From Thermococcus sp. (GTDB taxonomy: Archaea > Methanobacteriota_B > Thermococci > Thermococcales > Thermococcaceae), in NCBI RefSeq assembly GCF_017656495.1, contig NZ_JACDNS010000003.1, positions 98,669-162,668 on the forward strand: 64,000 bases of DNA, written 5' to 3'. The translations under genes were made by a program, and so were the position numbers. This document shows, piece after piece, positions 36,066 to 45,638 of this stretch. Numbering within the stretch: position 1 is the stretch's first letter; each line of letters starts with the position of its first letter. The notes below the pieces were generated by a model, which ran no database searches, was not told the DNA's origin, and saw nothing but the letters and a program-made list of their open reading frames with translations.

Positions 36066-36365
36066 TTACTCCCCATAAATTCTCTTAACGTACTCTACGA
36101 GGTCCTCTAGATTCTCTACGTTCTCCTTTAGCCCAACTTTCTCTTTAAAGTAGCTTATAATTAGCATTTCAAGTAATCTTCCGCTATATTCTCCAAAAAG
36201 TTTTGAAACTGCTTCCTTGAACTTCTTTGGGTCCTCATAAGCAAGCTCGTAACCTTTTCCTGTTGTGGTCTTCAAGTGAAATTCTAAAAGATTTTTAAGG
36301 GTAGGGTTTGCCGTTTCAACTGCATAAATTACCGCCCTGACAACTATCTCTTCAGCACTACTCAT
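36066..36365 (-). CDS. Small helical output-domain-like protein in the KaiC operon
   Basis: 99 residues, all-helical, acidic, with MSSAEEIVVRAVIYAVETANPTLKNLLEFHL and LLEMLIISYFKEKVGL. The pattern resembles small archaeal signalling output domains (NitrOD5-like), an assignment from memory and moderate at best. It begins 8 bp inside the end of the KaiC gene and ends 2 bp before the degenerate KaiC-like gene, so three proteins are made from one transcript. Confidence 0.65.
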   Translation of the reverse strand: MSSAEEIVVRAVIYAVETANPTLKNLLEFHLKTTTGKGYELAYEDPKKFKEAVSKLFGEYSGRLLEMLIISYFKEKVGLKENVENLEDLVEYVKRIYGE

Positions 36366-37716
36366 AAATCATCACCCCCTTGTCGGTTATCTCATATTTG
36401 TGAATTTTTCTAGAATGATTGGATCCCCTGGCTTTAATAACTGCCAAACGCCTTTCTATAATCTCGTTTTTCACAACATATTTCAACCCAAGGATATTGT
36501 CTGAGAGTGTGCTTGCTTTAGTGAATGGAACTGTTTCAAAGTCTGTTTCTGCATTAAGCGTGATGTATGTGGCTATCTTGTGTTGTTTTATTGAAAGGCC
36601 TAAATACCTGAGCATCTTTTCAAGCTCGATTTCGTTCATGTGTTCTCGAAGTGAAGTTAAGCTATCAATTACGAGAACTTCGGGTTCATGCTCATCAATG
36701 ATTTCTTTAATCTTGAGAAAGGTATGAACTGGTGTCTTTGCTTCTGGAACCCAACTGAACATTTTCAATGTCTTATCCAGAACTTCATCAATGGGCATTC
36801 CATATCTCTTTGCTGCTCTCTTCAGCTGACCTACGGGTTCTTCAAAAGAAATATATATCGCTTTCTTTCCTTGGAGGGCATTTGCTATTGCAAAATGTAA
36901 TCCAAAAGTAGTTTTTCCAGTTCCAGTCATCCCGACAATTAATGTTATTGAGCCTCTGTAAACTCCACCGTCTAAAATTGCATCAAGTTCTTTTATTCCT
37001 GTGCTCACTTTTTTTTCTGGCGCATCCTCTTCATCTCTAACAAGCTCAGGAATGACTAGGAACTCTATTCCTTTGTCTGTTATTACATATTCGTATTGGG
37101 ATTTCTCAATGCTCCTTTTTCTCATTTTTGGAATTTCCATTACTCTTCTCCTGACTTCTCCAAGGCTTATGTACTTAAGCACTATGACACCATCAACAAC
37201 GAACTCTTCTACTCCATATCCTATGCCCTCTTTCCCTAGAGGTTTTTCGGCTATTAAAAATGCAACAGCACCAAATGATTTTATGAAACGAGATAGTGTA
37301 GTGTGGAGAAAGATTCTTGTTCTTTCTACGCCTAGAAGTTGGGTGAGTGCACTAATCGAGTCTATTACAATGCGCTTTGGCTGGAAGCTTAAAATTTCCT
37401 TCATAATGAGTTCAATTTCCTTGTCAATAGCCTCGGGGGTTACAGTGACTAAATCAATGAACTTAAAGAGTCCACTTTTCTCGTATTTTCCAAAATCCAT
37501 GCCAAGTCTCTCCATTTCACTGTAGAAATCCTCTTTTGTCTCTGAAAGCGAGATGTACATGCCCTTCTCTCCGAACTTTTCAAGCCCATTATAAACTATG
37601 GTTGATGTAAAAATGGTCTTTCCAGTACCTGGCTCTCCAGCTACTAGAATTAAAGAACCATCTGGAAAGCCTTCTTTGATAATATTTTCATCGAAGAAAT
37701 TCATCCCTGTTTTCAT
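36358..37716 (-). CDS. Two-domain KaiC-type ATPase
   Basis: 452 residues with two RecA-like domains. First Walker A AGEPGTGKT near residue 29 and Walker B RIVIDSISAL near 130; second Walker A GMTGTGKTT near 265 and Walker B VLVIDSLTSL near 350. Each domain has the KaiC Glu pair region and C-terminal R-x-KARGSNHSR loop. Such proteins are common ATP-driven signalling modules in Thermococcales; there is no circadian clock here (no KaiA/KaiB). ATG 37716 follows GGTGAGGAGC and fits the TATA box; the longer start at 37731 lies at or before the transcription start. Confidence 0.9.
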   Translation of the reverse strand: MKTGMNFFDENIIKEGFPDGSLILVAGEPGTGKTIFTSTIVYNGLEKFGEKGMYISLSETKEDFYSEMERLGMDFGKYEKSGLFKFIDLVTVTPEAIDKEIELIMKEILSFQPKRIVIDSISALTQLLGVERTRIFLHTTLSRFIKSFGAVAFLIAEKPLGKEGIGYGVEEFVVDGVIVLKYISLGEVRRRVMEIPKMRKRSIEKSQYEYVITDKGIEFLVIPELVRDEEDAPEKKVSTGIKELDAILDGGVYRGSITLIVGMTGTGKTTFGLHFAIANALQGKKAIYISFEEPVGQLKRAAKRYGMPIDEVLDKTLKMFSWVPEAKTPVHTFLKIKEIIDEHEPEVLVIDSLTSLREHMNEIELEKMLRYLGLSIKQHKIATYITLNAETDFETVPFTKASTLSDNILGLKYVVKNEIIERRLAVIKARGSNHSRKIHKYEITDKGVMIYE

Positions 37717-37746
37717 GCTCCTCACCATCATGGAACTTTGCGATCG

Positions 37747-37764
37747 AAGTATTTAAACATACTT
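37747..37764 (-). promoter_or_regulatory. kaiC-operon TATA box within an inverted repeat
   Basis: AAGTAT-TTAAAC-ATACTT: 6-bp arms around the TATA element GTTTAAATAC (minus strand). Initiation would fall near 37728, before ATG 37716. Candidate repressor site. Confidence 0.45.
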
Positions 37765-38179
37765 ACCTAATTCCTAACTCCCTGTAGAATTCATCTAGAG
37801 AAAGTTTGAATCTTGAATAGAGAAGCTTAAAAAATGGATTTCTTCGCTTAGAAATTTCGTTTGCAAGTGAGTCAATTTTGTTTTCCCAAGCTTTCAAAGT
37901 GTAGTAATTAAAGTTGCTCAATGTAGATCGAGTGAGAAAAGTTGCTAAAAACTTCTTAAACTTTTCTAAATCACGAAGAAAAGCACGTTTGAGCCCTCTT
38001 TCAATATCTGCGACTTCTACCCATTCAGCTAGTGTATCAATCATATCCTGAAGCTTTTGTAGCTTCATTTCGTAAACAAGTTCCTTCTTTTTAATAATCC
38101 TTTTTTTATGCGTAATGAGGAGATAATTCAGAAACCTCTGTTTGCGTGGATTGTATCGTTTGTGTTTGCTATAGTTCAT
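37763..38179 (-). CDS. Hypothetical basic helical protein
   Basis: 138 residues, or 101 if translation starts at ATG 38068. The N-terminal 37 residues are strongly basic (KHKRYNPRKQR...HKKRIIKKK); the rest is helical and mixed-charge. TATA-like TATTTAAGG near 38200 predicts a transcription start close to 38179, favouring a leaderless long form; AAGGAAC before 38068 favours the short form. Located between the KaiC operon and the MBL nuclease gene on the same strand. I do not recognise it. Confidence 0.6.
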   Translation of the reverse strand: MNYSKHKRYNPRKQRFLNYLLITHKKRIIKKKELVYEMKLQKLQDMIDTLAEWVEVADIERGLKRAFLRDLEKFKKFLATFLTRSTLSNFNYYTLKAWENKIDSLANEISKRRNPFFKLLYSRFKLSLDEFYRELGIR

Positions 38180-38202
38180 AATAACAGTTTACACATTGGT
38201 CC

Positions 38203-39072
38203 TTAAATATTTTTATGACAATACAAACGGTAATCTTTGTCTATAGCAGTTGCATCATAACCTAGACCTTTTAGAATTTTTGCAAACTCCTTCGCATATC
38301 CATAAACGGTATAAACTTTCTCTGGCTTAACTTTCTCCACAATTTTTATAAGCTCCCAGAAGTCAGCATGATTGCTAAGCTTTAAGTTGCCAAATCCAGA
38401 AACATAAAGTTCATGAGGAGAGATTGAATTCTCAGGCTTAGAGCTTCTGAATCCTCTCAAGAGTACTTCTCCGTCTTTGTCTATGTTTCTAAATCTAATG
38501 CCAAATTTCTCATAAATCTTTGCGACTTTAATTATGTTCCTAGAAGTTTTCACAGTGTAACCATGAACATCGAGAATCTTCAAAAGTTCTTGGGCCTTTC
38601 CCATTTGATTTGCATAAAGTGTTGGTGTTTTTCCCTTGTCAAGAACACTCTCAACAAAAGCAATAAGTTTCTTTTCTGCTTCCTTTGGCGAAGGAAAATT
38701 ATACATAGGAACACCAAAAGTTGCTTCAATTATCAGGACATCAGCTTTTCTAAATCTGCTCTTTTCGGCAGTTCTAAGCTTAAACCACTTGACATCCCCT
38801 GTATAAAGCAGAGAAAACTCATCAAATTCAATATAGATTTGGGCAGATCCCAACATATGACCAGCCGGATAAAGCTTAGCTTTGTAATCACCGATGTAAA
38901 AGGTCTTTCTAAAAGGTACTACTTTGTAGAATCCGCCTTTTTTTAAATGACTTAAAAATTTAGTTGCCTTTGTTGAAAATACGATATTCCCACTAACAAA
39001 GTGATCTGTATGGGCATGACTTTGAAAAGCAACTTTTGCTGAGGTGTCAAGGCCTATCTCATAAATTATCAT
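38203..39072 (-). CDS. MBL-fold exonuclease-like hydrolase
   Basis: 289 residues. The metal motif is SHAHTDHF near residue 18, with AGHMLGSAQI near 70 and TGDVKWF near 91; a terminal YGYAKEFAKILKGLGYDA resembles the RNA/DNA-processing metallo-beta-lactamases (CPSF/SNM1 type, sometimes linked to ligases). No full beta-CASP insert is seen. Substrate is probably nucleic acid (inference). ATG 39072 is nearly leaderless behind a CTTAAAAC box near 39094. Confidence 0.78.
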   Translation of the reverse strand: MIIYEIGLDTSAKVAFQSHAHTDHFVSGNIVFSTKATKFLSHLKKGGFYKVVPFRKTFYIGDYKAKLYPAGHMLGSAQIYIEFDEFSLLYTGDVKWFKLRTAEKSRFRKADVLIIEATFGVPMYNFPSPKEAEKKLIAFVESVLDKGKTPTLYANQMGKAQELLKILDVHGYTVKTSRNIIKVAKIYEKFGIRFRNIDKDGEVLLRGFRSSKPENSISPHELYVSGFGNLKLSNHADFWELIKIVEKVKPEKVYTVYGYAKEFAKILKGLGYDATAIDKDYRLYCHKNI

Positions 39073-39204
39073 CACAGTAAGATTAGTTTTAAGCTAAGTT
39101 AAGCTTTTCTTAAAGATGGATAAAATATCCAATGTCAAGTTCACCCTTTAGGTATGTAAAAGGTTTTTATATGTTAAGAGCTTAAAGCTCATCTGGTGAT
39201 CCTG

Positions 39205-40893
39205 ATGACTTTCGATAAGAAAAAGCTTGAGGAGATCAAAAAAGCCGAGCAAGAGTGGGAAGAAAATGTTGTCAAACCCCTTATTGCAAAGAGACCAGAG
39301 AGAAAAGAGAAGTTCATGACTGATGATGGTTTTGAAATTAAAAGAGTTTACACTCCCGCTGATCTTGGAGAAAACTGGGATTACATGGAAAAACTAGGCT
39401 TTCCGGGAGAGTACCCCTTCACAAGGGGAGTTTATGCAACAATGTATAGGGGAAGATTTTGGACAATGAGGCAATATGCAGGTTATGCAACTGCTGAGGA
39501 GTCAAACAAGCGTTACAAATACCTTTTGGAGCAGGGGCAGACGGGCTTGAGTGTTGCCTTTGACTTACCAACCCAGCTAGGTTATGACAGCGACCATCCA
39601 ATGGCTGAGGGCGAAGTTGGAAAAGTGGGTGTTGCCATCGATTCCCTTTGGGACATGGAAATACTCTTCGATGGGATTCCTCTTGATAAAGTTTCAACCT
39701 CAATGACAATAAACTCCACAGCTGCAAATCTCTTGGCAATGTACATTCTCGTTGCTGAGAAACAAGGTGTCCCACAACATGTTTTGAGGGGAACTGTGCA
39801 GAATGACATCCTCAAGGAGTACATTGCAAGAGGAACTTACATATTCCCACCACAGCCTTCAATGAGATTGACAACTGATATAATCATGTACTGTGCCGAG
39901 CATGTTCCAAAGTGGAACCCAATTTCAATAAGCGGCTACCACATCAGAGAAGCTGGTGCAAATGCAGTTCAGGAGGTAGCTTTCACATTAGCAGATGGAA
40001 TCGAATACGTTAAGGCTGTAATAGAGAGAGGAATGGACGTTGATAAGTTTGCCCCAAGATTAAGCTTCTTCTTCAACGCGCACAACAACTTCCTTGAGGA
40101 GATTGCAAAGTTCAGAGCTGCAAGGAGATTATGGGCTAAGATAATGAAGGAAAAATTCGGTGCAAAGAATCCAAAGTCAATGCTCCTCAGATTCCATACC
40201 CAGACAGCTGGTTCAACGCTTACAGCTCAGCAGCCAGAGAACAACATCATTAGAGTTACGATTCAGGCTTTAGCTGCTGTATTGGGTGGGACACAATCAT
40301 TGCACACGAACAGCTATGACGAGGCTTTATCCCTTCCGACGGAGAAGAGTGTTAGGATTGCATTGAGAACACAGCAGATTATCGCTTATGAGAGCGGTGT
40401 TGTTGACACAATTGACCCACTTGGAGGCGCATATTACATTGAATGGCTTACCGATCACATCGAGGAGGAGGCCATGAAGTACATTGAAAAGATTGAGCGC
40501 ATGGGTGGAATGATGAGAGCTATTGAACGCGGCTATATCCAGAAGGAGATTGCAGATTCCGCTTATAAGTATCAGAAAGAAGTCGAAGAAGGTAAGAGAA
40601 TTATCGTTGGTGTCAACAAGTTTGTCGTGGATGAGCCAATTGAGGTTGAGATCCTTAAGGTCGACCCAAGCATAAGGGACAAACAAATTGAGCGCTTGAA
40701 GAAACTGAGGAGCGAAAGGGACAACAAGAAGGTGGAGGAAGCCTTGGACAAGCTAAGAAATGCTGCCGAGAAGGAGGATGTGAACTTAATGCCATACATA
40801 ATTGAAGCACACAGACACTTGGCGACACTTGGAGAAGTCACTGATGTTTTAAGAGAAGTCTGGGGTGAATACAGGGCACCGTTGATATTCTGA
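39205..40893 (+). CDS. Methylmalonyl-CoA mutase, large (catalytic) subunit
   Basis: 562 residues, the length of the archaeal split enzyme lacking the C-terminal cobalamin domain. [29 protein letters not shown] near residues 50-78 contains the substrate-contacting Tyr/Arg region; [22 protein letters not shown] and [20 protein letters not shown] are family signatures. It interconverts methylmalonyl- and succinyl-CoA with B12 supplied by a small subunit encoded outside the window. GGTGATCCTG precedes ATG 39205. Confidence 0.96.
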   Translation: MTFDKKKLEEIKKAEQEWEENVVKPLIAKRPERKEKFMTDDGFEIKRVYTPADLGENWDYMEKLGFPGEYPFTRGVYATMYRGRFWTMRQYAGYATAEESNKRYKYLLEQGQTGLSVAFDLPTQLGYDSDHPMAEGEVGKVGVAIDSLWDMEILFDGIPLDKVSTSMTINSTAANLLAMYILVAEKQGVPQHVLRGTVQNDILKEYIARGTYIFPPQPSMRLTTDIIMYCAEHVPKWNPISISGYHIREAGANAVQEVAFTLADGIEYVKAVIERGMDVDKFAPRLSFFFNAHNNFLEEIAKFRAARRLWAKIMKEKFGAKNPKSMLLRFHTQTAGSTLTAQQPENNIIRVTIQALAAVLGGTQSLHTNSYDEALSLPTEKSVRIALRTQQIIAYESGVVDTIDPLGGAYYIEWLTDHIEEEAMKYIEKIERMGGMMRAIERGYIQKEIADSAYKYQKEVEEGKRIIVGVNKFVVDEPIEVEILKVDPSIRDKQIERLKKLRSERDNKKVEEALDKLRNAAEKEDVNLMPYIIEAHRHLATLGEVTDVLREVWGEYRAPLIF

Positions 40894-40925
40894 AGCATTT
40901 CTACCTTTCCTTAACTTTGTTCTCA

Positions 40926-40940
40926 GGTAGTAATACTACC
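40926..40940. promoter_or_regulatory. Perfect palindrome upstream of the regulator-pyrF operon
   Basis: GGTAGTA-A-TACTACC, seven-base arms around one base. It lies about 20 bp before the TATA-like CATTTATTTA (40960-40969) of the wHTH gene at 41006 and 33 bp after the mutase stop. Its position suits an operator bound by the encoded regulator. Confidence 0.5.
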
Positions 40941-41005
40941 AAGCATGTTTGGTGATAAAAACATTTATTTATCAGCTAAGCGAGACAATTCTGAGAGGTG
41001 AGGAA

Positions 41006-41605
41006 ATGAGCTGGAAGAGAGGTGCTTATCCTGAGTTTACCCTTGAAGATGCAGTTGCAACACTTTTTCTCTTAAAAACTCCGAGAGGAAGAAAGCAGAT
41101 TTCTGAGGAGCTTGACCTTGGTGAAGGAAGCGTTAGGACCCTTTTGAAGAAGCTTGCAAAGTTAGAATTAATTGAGTCAAAACAAAAGGGGCATTATTTG
41201 AGTGAAAACGGCCTTAAAGTTTTATCTGAAATAACTACCTTATTCTCTGAGCCGGTTGAAGTTGAGAAAGTCGAAAACATGCCCACTTATGCTCTTCTTG
41301 TTAAGAATCCACCACAATTTAAAAGCATAGAACTTAGAGACGAAGCTATTCGCTATTTTGCAAGAGGAGCTATGATTCTTGTTTGTAAAGATAGTGAGAT
41401 TATATTCCCCGAAGACGGAAGACCATTAAAGGAAACTCTTCCTAAGCTTGCTGAGGATTTGAAAAAGCTTAATCCAGAGGAAGGAGATTTAATCGTTGTT
41501 ACATGGGCTGAAGACAAAGCAGATGCCATTAAAAGTGCAATCCATGTTGCATTAACACTTAAAAAGAGTGAGCTTCCCAAGGAAATCCTTGAGGTGGGCG
41601 AATGA
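41006..41605 (+). CDS. Winged-helix regulator with DUF4443-like C-terminal domain
   Basis: 199 residues. N-terminal winged helix (EDAVATLFLLKTPRGRKQISEELDLGEGSVRTLLKKLAKLELIE, about 12-58) followed by a C-terminal ligand-type domain with AIRYFARGAMILVCKD and GDLIVVTWAEDKADAIKSAIH. GAGGTGAGG precedes ATG 41006. The stop overlaps the pyrF start (ATGA), so it heads the operon and is a candidate sensor of pyrimidines or flavins (inference). Confidence 0.85.
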   Translation: MSWKRGAYPEFTLEDAVATLFLLKTPRGRKQISEELDLGEGSVRTLLKKLAKLELIESKQKGHYLSENGLKVLSEITTLFSEPVEVEKVENMPTYALLVKNPPQFKSIELRDEAIRYFARGAMILVCKDSEIIFPEDGRPLKETLPKLAEDLKKLNPEEGDLIVVTWAEDKADAIKSAIHVALTLKKSELPKEILEVGE

Positions 41606-42231
41606 TTATCTTAGCATTGGACGTTTATGAAAGGGCCAAAGCATTGAAAATAGCGGAGGAAACTAAGGATTATCTTTGGGCGATAAAGATTAACTGGCCG
41701 CTCATTCTTGGAAGTGGGGTTAGAATAATTCGAGAACTAAAAGATAGAATCGGCTTACCAATTATAGCTGACTTAAAAGTTGCTGATATCCCAAACACAA
41801 ACAAGCTCATAGCAAAGAAAGTTTTTGATGAGGGTGCAGATTATATAATTGTTCATGGCTTTGTTGGAAGGGATAGCGTTAGAGCGGTTATGGAAGAAGG
41901 CGATACAATTATCGTTGTAGAGATGAGCCACCCTGGAGCTGAAGAGTTCATACAGCCAATTACGGATAGGCTTATAGAAATGGCGAATGAGCTTAAACCC
42001 TTTGGAGTTATCGCTCCCGGAACGAGGCCTGAGAGGATAAGATACATCAGAGAAAAGCTTGATAGGGATATAAAAATCCTAACCCCAGGAATAGGTGCTC
42101 AAGGGGGAAGGGCTAAAGAAGCTTTAAAAGCTGGTGCTGACTACATAATCGTGGGAAGGGCAATTTATAATGCTGCCAACCCGAGAGAAGCTGCTAAAAG
42201 TCTTTGGGGTGAGCTGAATGCTGAAGATTAA
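41602..42231 (+). CDS. pyrF: Orotidine-5'-phosphate decarboxylase
   Basis: 209 residues. Makes UMP from OMP, last step of de novo pyrimidine synthesis. LALDV at the N-terminus, IADLKVADIPNTN near residue 53 with the catalytic Lys-Asp pair and TPGIGAQGG near 151 with the phosphate-binding loop. It starts within the TGA of the regulator gene (ATGA overlap) and overlaps the next gene by 14 bp. No stand-alone promoter is evident. Confidence 0.97.
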   Translation: MIILALDVYERAKALKIAEETKDYLWAIKINWPLILGSGVRIIRELKDRIGLPIIADLKVADIPNTNKLIAKKVFDEGADYIIVHGFVGRDSVRAVMEEGDTIIVVEMSHPGAEEFIQPITDRLIEMANELKPFGVIAPGTRPERIRYIREKLDRDIKILTPGIGAQGGRAKEALKAGADYIIVGRAIYNAANPREAAKSLWGELNAED

Positions 42232-42736
42232 GCATCCTTTGAGCAAGAAGGAGATCAAGGGGATAATCCGAGAGATGAGTGCAATTTTTGGAGAGGAAGT
42301 AGCTAAAAAGCTGATAAATAAGAAAGATGATGTTCAAATTGCAGAATTTGATAAAACGACTCAAATACTTTTTGTAAATGGGAGGCCAATGTTTATAAAG
42401 CGTCAGAACTTGGTATTTCCACTTGTAATTGCTTTGTATGAGCTGTCTAACGAGGAAGACCTGAGAAAATGGAAGAGAAGAGTTGTAGTTGACGAAGGCG
42501 CTGTCCCATTCATCTTGAAAGGTGCCGACGTAATGGCCCCTGGAATAGTTGATGCTGATGAAGATATAAAAGAAGGCGATTTTGTCTTTGTTGTTGAAGA
42601 AAATTATGGAAGACCTCTTGCGATTGGAATTGCATTGATGAATGGCAAAGATATGAAAGAGAAGAACAGAGGAAAAGCTGTGAAAGTAATCCACCACGCA
42701 AAGGACAAGATCTGGGATCTGACGGTGAGATCATGA
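42218..42736 (+). CDS. PUA-domain RNA-binding protein (MCT-1-like)
   Basis: 172 residues. An N-terminal pre-PUA domain and a C-terminal PUA domain ([40 protein letters not shown]) as in archaeal MCT-1/Tma20-like proteins, which in eukaryotes act in translation re-initiation and ribosome recycling. It overlaps pyrF by 14 bp and ribL by 4 bp. GAGCTGA-type weak site only, so translation is probably coupled to pyrF. Confidence 0.87.
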   Translation: MLKIKHPLSKKEIKGIIREMSAIFGEEVAKKLINKKDDVQIAEFDKTTQILFVNGRPMFIKRQNLVFPLVIALYELSNEEDLRKWKRRVVVDEGAVPFILKGADVMAPGIVDADEDIKEGDFVFVVEENYGRPLAIGIALMNGKDMKEKNRGKAVKVIHHAKDKIWDLTVRS

Positions 42737-43182
42737 GTGAGAAGAGGAAAAAAATAAGAGTCCTTGTGGGTGGGGTTTTTGATATCCTTCACGTTGGACA
42801 TATTCATTTTTTGAGCCAAGCAAAGCAGCTCGGAGATGAGCTTATTGTGATAGTTGCTCATGACGAGACTGTTGTACGAAGAAAAGGGAGACCTCCAATA
42901 AACTCGATGCACGAAAGGGCTGAACTTTTAAAAGCTCTGAAGATGGTTGACGAGGTTTATATTGGAGAGCCAAATGGAATAAGTTTTGAACTTGTAAAGA
43001 AAATAAACCCGGATGTTATAGCTCTAGGGCCTGATCAAGATTTTAAATGCGAAGATCTTAAAAAGCAACTGAGACAGCATGGCATTAATGCTGAGGTCAT
43101 AAGAATTCCCTACTTATATAAGAGTGATATTGCAAAGACAAGCAAAATAATAGAAAGGATAGTGGAGATATTCTGTGAGTGA
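42733..43182 (+). CDS. ribL: FAD synthase
   Basis: 149 residues. Cytidylyltransferase-fold enzyme: [15 protein letters not shown] with the HxGH motif near residue 22 and the ISSSxx-like motif region IPYLYKSDI... ending the protein. This length and motif set match the archaeal RibL FAD synthase (Methanocaldococcus MJ1179 type), which adenylates FMN. Bacterial-type RibF would be longer with a flavokinase domain. Starts in the ATGA of the PUA gene. Supplies FAD for flavoproteins. Confidence 0.9.
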   Translation: MSEKRKKIRVLVGGVFDILHVGHIHFLSQAKQLGDELIVIVAHDETVVRRKGRPPINSMHERAELLKALKMVDEVYIGEPNGISFELVKKINPDVIALGPDQDFKCEDLKKQLRQHGINAEVIRIPYLYKSDIAKTSKIIERIVEIFCE

Positions 43183-43224
43183 TTTTATAGGGCTGATTTA
43201 ATCCCCAAGTAATGATTAGATGAG

Positions 43225-43563
43225 CTAAAGCCTGAATTTCTCCAGATACTCCCTTAAAAACTCTGGATCTTCTTTGAGCACAGCACTCATTAACTCATCA
43301 AAATTCTTTTCACCCATAGCCTTTTTGAGATAGTAATAAAGGTTCACAGCGTCTTCTACTATGTTGCTCTGTCTTCTACTTTCCTCAGCATAAAGCTCAA
43401 TCAGCTTTAAATTTGTATCTTGGCTAATGTACAGTGTTTTTTGCTTCTTAATCTTCTTCAATTCCTCCCTTTTCTTATCCATTTTCTTTGCCTTCGGTTT
43501 TGTGAGTTCATCAATTGAGCCTGAAAACAGCTGTGGAATTTTACCTCTCTCCTTCGACAAGGG
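43225..43563 (-). CDS. Partner protein of the ParA-like ATPase
   Basis: 112 residues: basic N-terminal segment (KPKAKKMDKKREELKKIKKQK), then a ribbon-helix-helix-like strand-helix pair (TLYISQDTNLKLIELYAEESRRQSNIVEDAVNLYYYL) and an acidic helical end. The RHH-type dimer is the common DNA-binding fold of ParB-like centromere proteins of archaeal and plasmid segregation systems. The start is taken as TTG 43563, inside the end of the ParA gene and behind AGAGGTGG; another possible start is ATG 43473 (less likely). Confidence 0.7.
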   Translation of the reverse strand, partial: PLSKERGKIPQLFSGSIDELTKPKAKKMDKKREELKKIKKQKTLYISQDTNLKLIELYAEESRRQSNIVEDAVNLYYYLKKAMGEKNFDELMSAVLKEDPEFLREYLEKFRL

Positions 43564-44317
43564 TAACCACCTCTTTTGCAAGCTTTAAAAATGCTTTTGC
43601 AGCTCTCCCATCACTCTCAAACTCAAATATGCTAACTCCTTGAGATTGGGCTTTTTCAAGAGCAACTGACTTAGGTATAGTCGTCAGCAGAGGGGCATTT
43701 GGATATGTTTCTTTTAGTTCCCTTAAGCGTGTAGCTGGCACTTTTGTTTGTCTTGTGAATTTGTTGGGGACTAATCCGAGAAGTGTAAGATTTTCGTTTG
43801 TTTCTTCCTTAATCATTTTCATCAGATTGAACATAAGTTGCATTCCAATTACTCCAAAATAACTCAGCTCAAGAGGTATCAAAACGTAATCTGAAGTTGT
43901 GAGGGAATTTACAAGGAAAATCCCCATACTTGGTGGATTATCAATGAGAATATAGTCATAGTCTGGAAGAACAGGTTTTAGTGCCTTTTCCAGTCTTCTC
44001 TCTCTATTATAAGCGTTCATAATTTCAATTTCCTTTGCAGAAAGATTCAAATGTGAGGGAATCAAGTGTAGATTTTCTCGAATTTCAACAATGGCTTCCT
44101 CAACGCTGCTTTCTCTTGTCATTAATGTCCCAACGTTGTTGTCCTCATAGTTAAGAACATCCATTCCTATTAATCCAAAAGTTAAGTTAAACTGAGGGTC
44201 TATGTCAACTAAAAGAACTTTTTTACCCATGTTTGCCAAAGCAAAGCCCAAGTTCATAGTTAAGGTAGTTTTTCCAACACCACCTTTTTGATTAGCTATA
44301 CTGATTACTCTTGCCAT
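43541..44317 (-). CDS. ParA/Soj-type chromosome partitioning ATPase
   Basis: 258 residues. Deviant Walker A KGGVGKTT at residues 10-17, switch motif DIDPQFNLT near 38, Walker B YDYILIDNPPS near 122. It binds DNA as an ATP sandwich dimer and moves cargo, here probably the chromosome origin. Overlaps the downstream partner gene by 23 bp. Upstream lies FtsZ on the same strand, so segregation and division genes are grouped. Good Shine-Dalgarno GTGATAGC-like before the ATG at 44317. Confidence 0.93.
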   Translation of the reverse strand: MARVISIANQKGGVGKTTLTMNLGFALANMGKKVLLVDIDPQFNLTFGLIGMDVLNYEDNNVGTLMTRESSVEEAIVEIRENLHLIPSHLNLSAKEIEIMNAYNRERRLEKALKPVLPDYDYILIDNPPSMGIFLVNSLTTSDYVLIPLELSYFGVIGMQLMFNLMKMIKEETNENLTLLGLVPNKFTRQTKVPATRLRELKETYPNAPLLTTIPKSVALEKAQSQGVSIFEFESDGRAAKAFLKLAKEVVTLVEGER

Positions 44318-44359
44318 GCTATCACCTGCGACTAGGTAATTTGAAATAAAAGAGAAATC

Positions 44360-45592
44360 TCAGAGATGATAGAAACTCCTAAATATTCTTTCAACATCCT
44401 TGTTTATAGGAGGTTTTGGATTTTCGCTTCTCATTGTTCGGTCAAAGATTTTCTTGAGTTTATCATCTTTCGTTATTGCCCTAATGGTGTTTGTTGGTAC
44501 AAGGATTCTGTTGTTGTCTTGTAGTGCGTTTACTTCACCGCTCAAAATATGTGGTGATCTAACTCCGGTCATTATAACCATTGCCCTAACGGTTTTGCCT
44601 AAGTCCTCGTCAATCATAGCACCCCATTTTATCTCTGACTTCTTGCCAAGCTTCTCGTAAACTATCTTCATTGCCTCATGCACTTCGCCGAGCTTTACAT
44701 CTGGGCCCACAGTAAAGTGAATTAACGCTGCTTCACCACTTCCAAACTCAACCTCAAGCATCTTGTTGTTGAGAGCATTTACAACTGCATCAACAGCTCT
44801 GTTCTTTGAGTCGCTCTCACCAATACCAATTAAAGCTGCACCACCGTTCTTCATGACGCTGTAAACGTCGGCGAAATCAATGTTGACTATGGAAGGTAAC
44901 TTTATTGTTTCTGTTATGCCCTTAACCATTCTCGCTATAATCTCATCGGCAAATCTGAATGCTGCTGAGAGTGGCAAGTTTGGAACAAGCTCAAGAAGCT
45001 TGTCATTTTCAATTATCACAACAGTATCTGAATATTGAAGCAAAGCTTGTATTCCAGCCTTTGCCTTCTCGATCCTCCTTGTACCTTCAGTTGAGAATGG
45101 GTAAGTTACAACGCTGACTACAAGTGGTTCTTGATATCTTCCATTGTTTCTTGCAACTTCTTTGACTATTCTTGCAACAACCGGTGCAGCACCGGTTCCA
45201 GTACCATTACCCATTCCTGCAGTTATGAATACTAAATCAACATCCCTAACTACTTCGGCAATTTCTTGTGCACTAGCTTCAGCAGCTAAATATCCGATGC
45301 TTGGGTCACCACCGGAGCCTTTGCCGTGAGTTATGTTCTTTCCAAGAAGGATTTTCCTGTGAGCTTTAGTTCTCGCTAAATGCTGGGCGTCAGTATTCAT
45401 AGCAATTAACTCGGCACCTTGAACACCCAACTCATAGAGTCTGGTGATTGTGTTGTTTCCAGAACCACCAACACCTATAATTGCGATCTTTATCAAACCT
45501 TCCAGATTCTCTTCATACTCTCCAAATTTTTCTTTTGTGTTTTCGTCAAAGTCTAAGTTAATACCCGCCTGCTCCAAGAGCTTCCACACCAT
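44360..45592 (-). CDS. ftsZ: Cell division protein FtsZ
   Basis: 410 residues. GTPase with the nucleotide motifs [14 protein letters not shown] near residue 39 (T1), the tubulin signature as [12 protein letters not shown] near 128 and NIDFADV near 226 (T7). The N-terminal 30 residues are an acidic lead and the C-terminal 60 residues after the polymerisation domain are basic. Polymerises into the cytokinetic ring on the membrane. Follows an RHH gene and precedes the ParA gene on the minus strand. Confidence 0.97.
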   Translation of the reverse strand: MVWKLLEQAGINLDFDENTKEKFGEYEENLEGLIKIAIIGVGGSGNNTITRLYELGVQGAELIAMNTDAQHLARTKAHRKILLGKNITHGKGSGGDPSIGYLAAEASAQEIAEVVRDVDLVFITAGMGNGTGTGAAPVVARIVKEVARNNGRYQEPLVVSVVTYPFSTEGTRRIEKAKAGIQALLQYSDTVVIIENDKLLELVPNLPLSAAFRFADEIIARMVKGITETIKLPSIVNIDFADVYSVMKNGGAALIGIGESDSKNRAVDAVVNALNNKMLEVEFGSGEAALIHFTVGPDVKLGEVHEAMKIVYEKLGKKSEIKWGAMIDEDLGKTVRAMVIMTGVRSPHILSGEVNALQDNNRILVPTNTIRAITKDDKLKKIFDRTMRSENPKPPINKDVERIFRSFYHL

Positions 45593-45638
45593 TGTCTTTA
45601 ACCCCCGGGCTTGAATTGTTAATTCAATTAATCATAAC

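Noticed and set aside
42194..42912. Minus-strand frames across the PUA and ribL genes
   Set aside because: Antisense shadows of a well-supported, coupled operon.
43183..43224. CTGA and GATGA boxes after ribL suggesting a C/D box RNA
   Set aside because: Guide spacings are far from the 11-13 nt rule.
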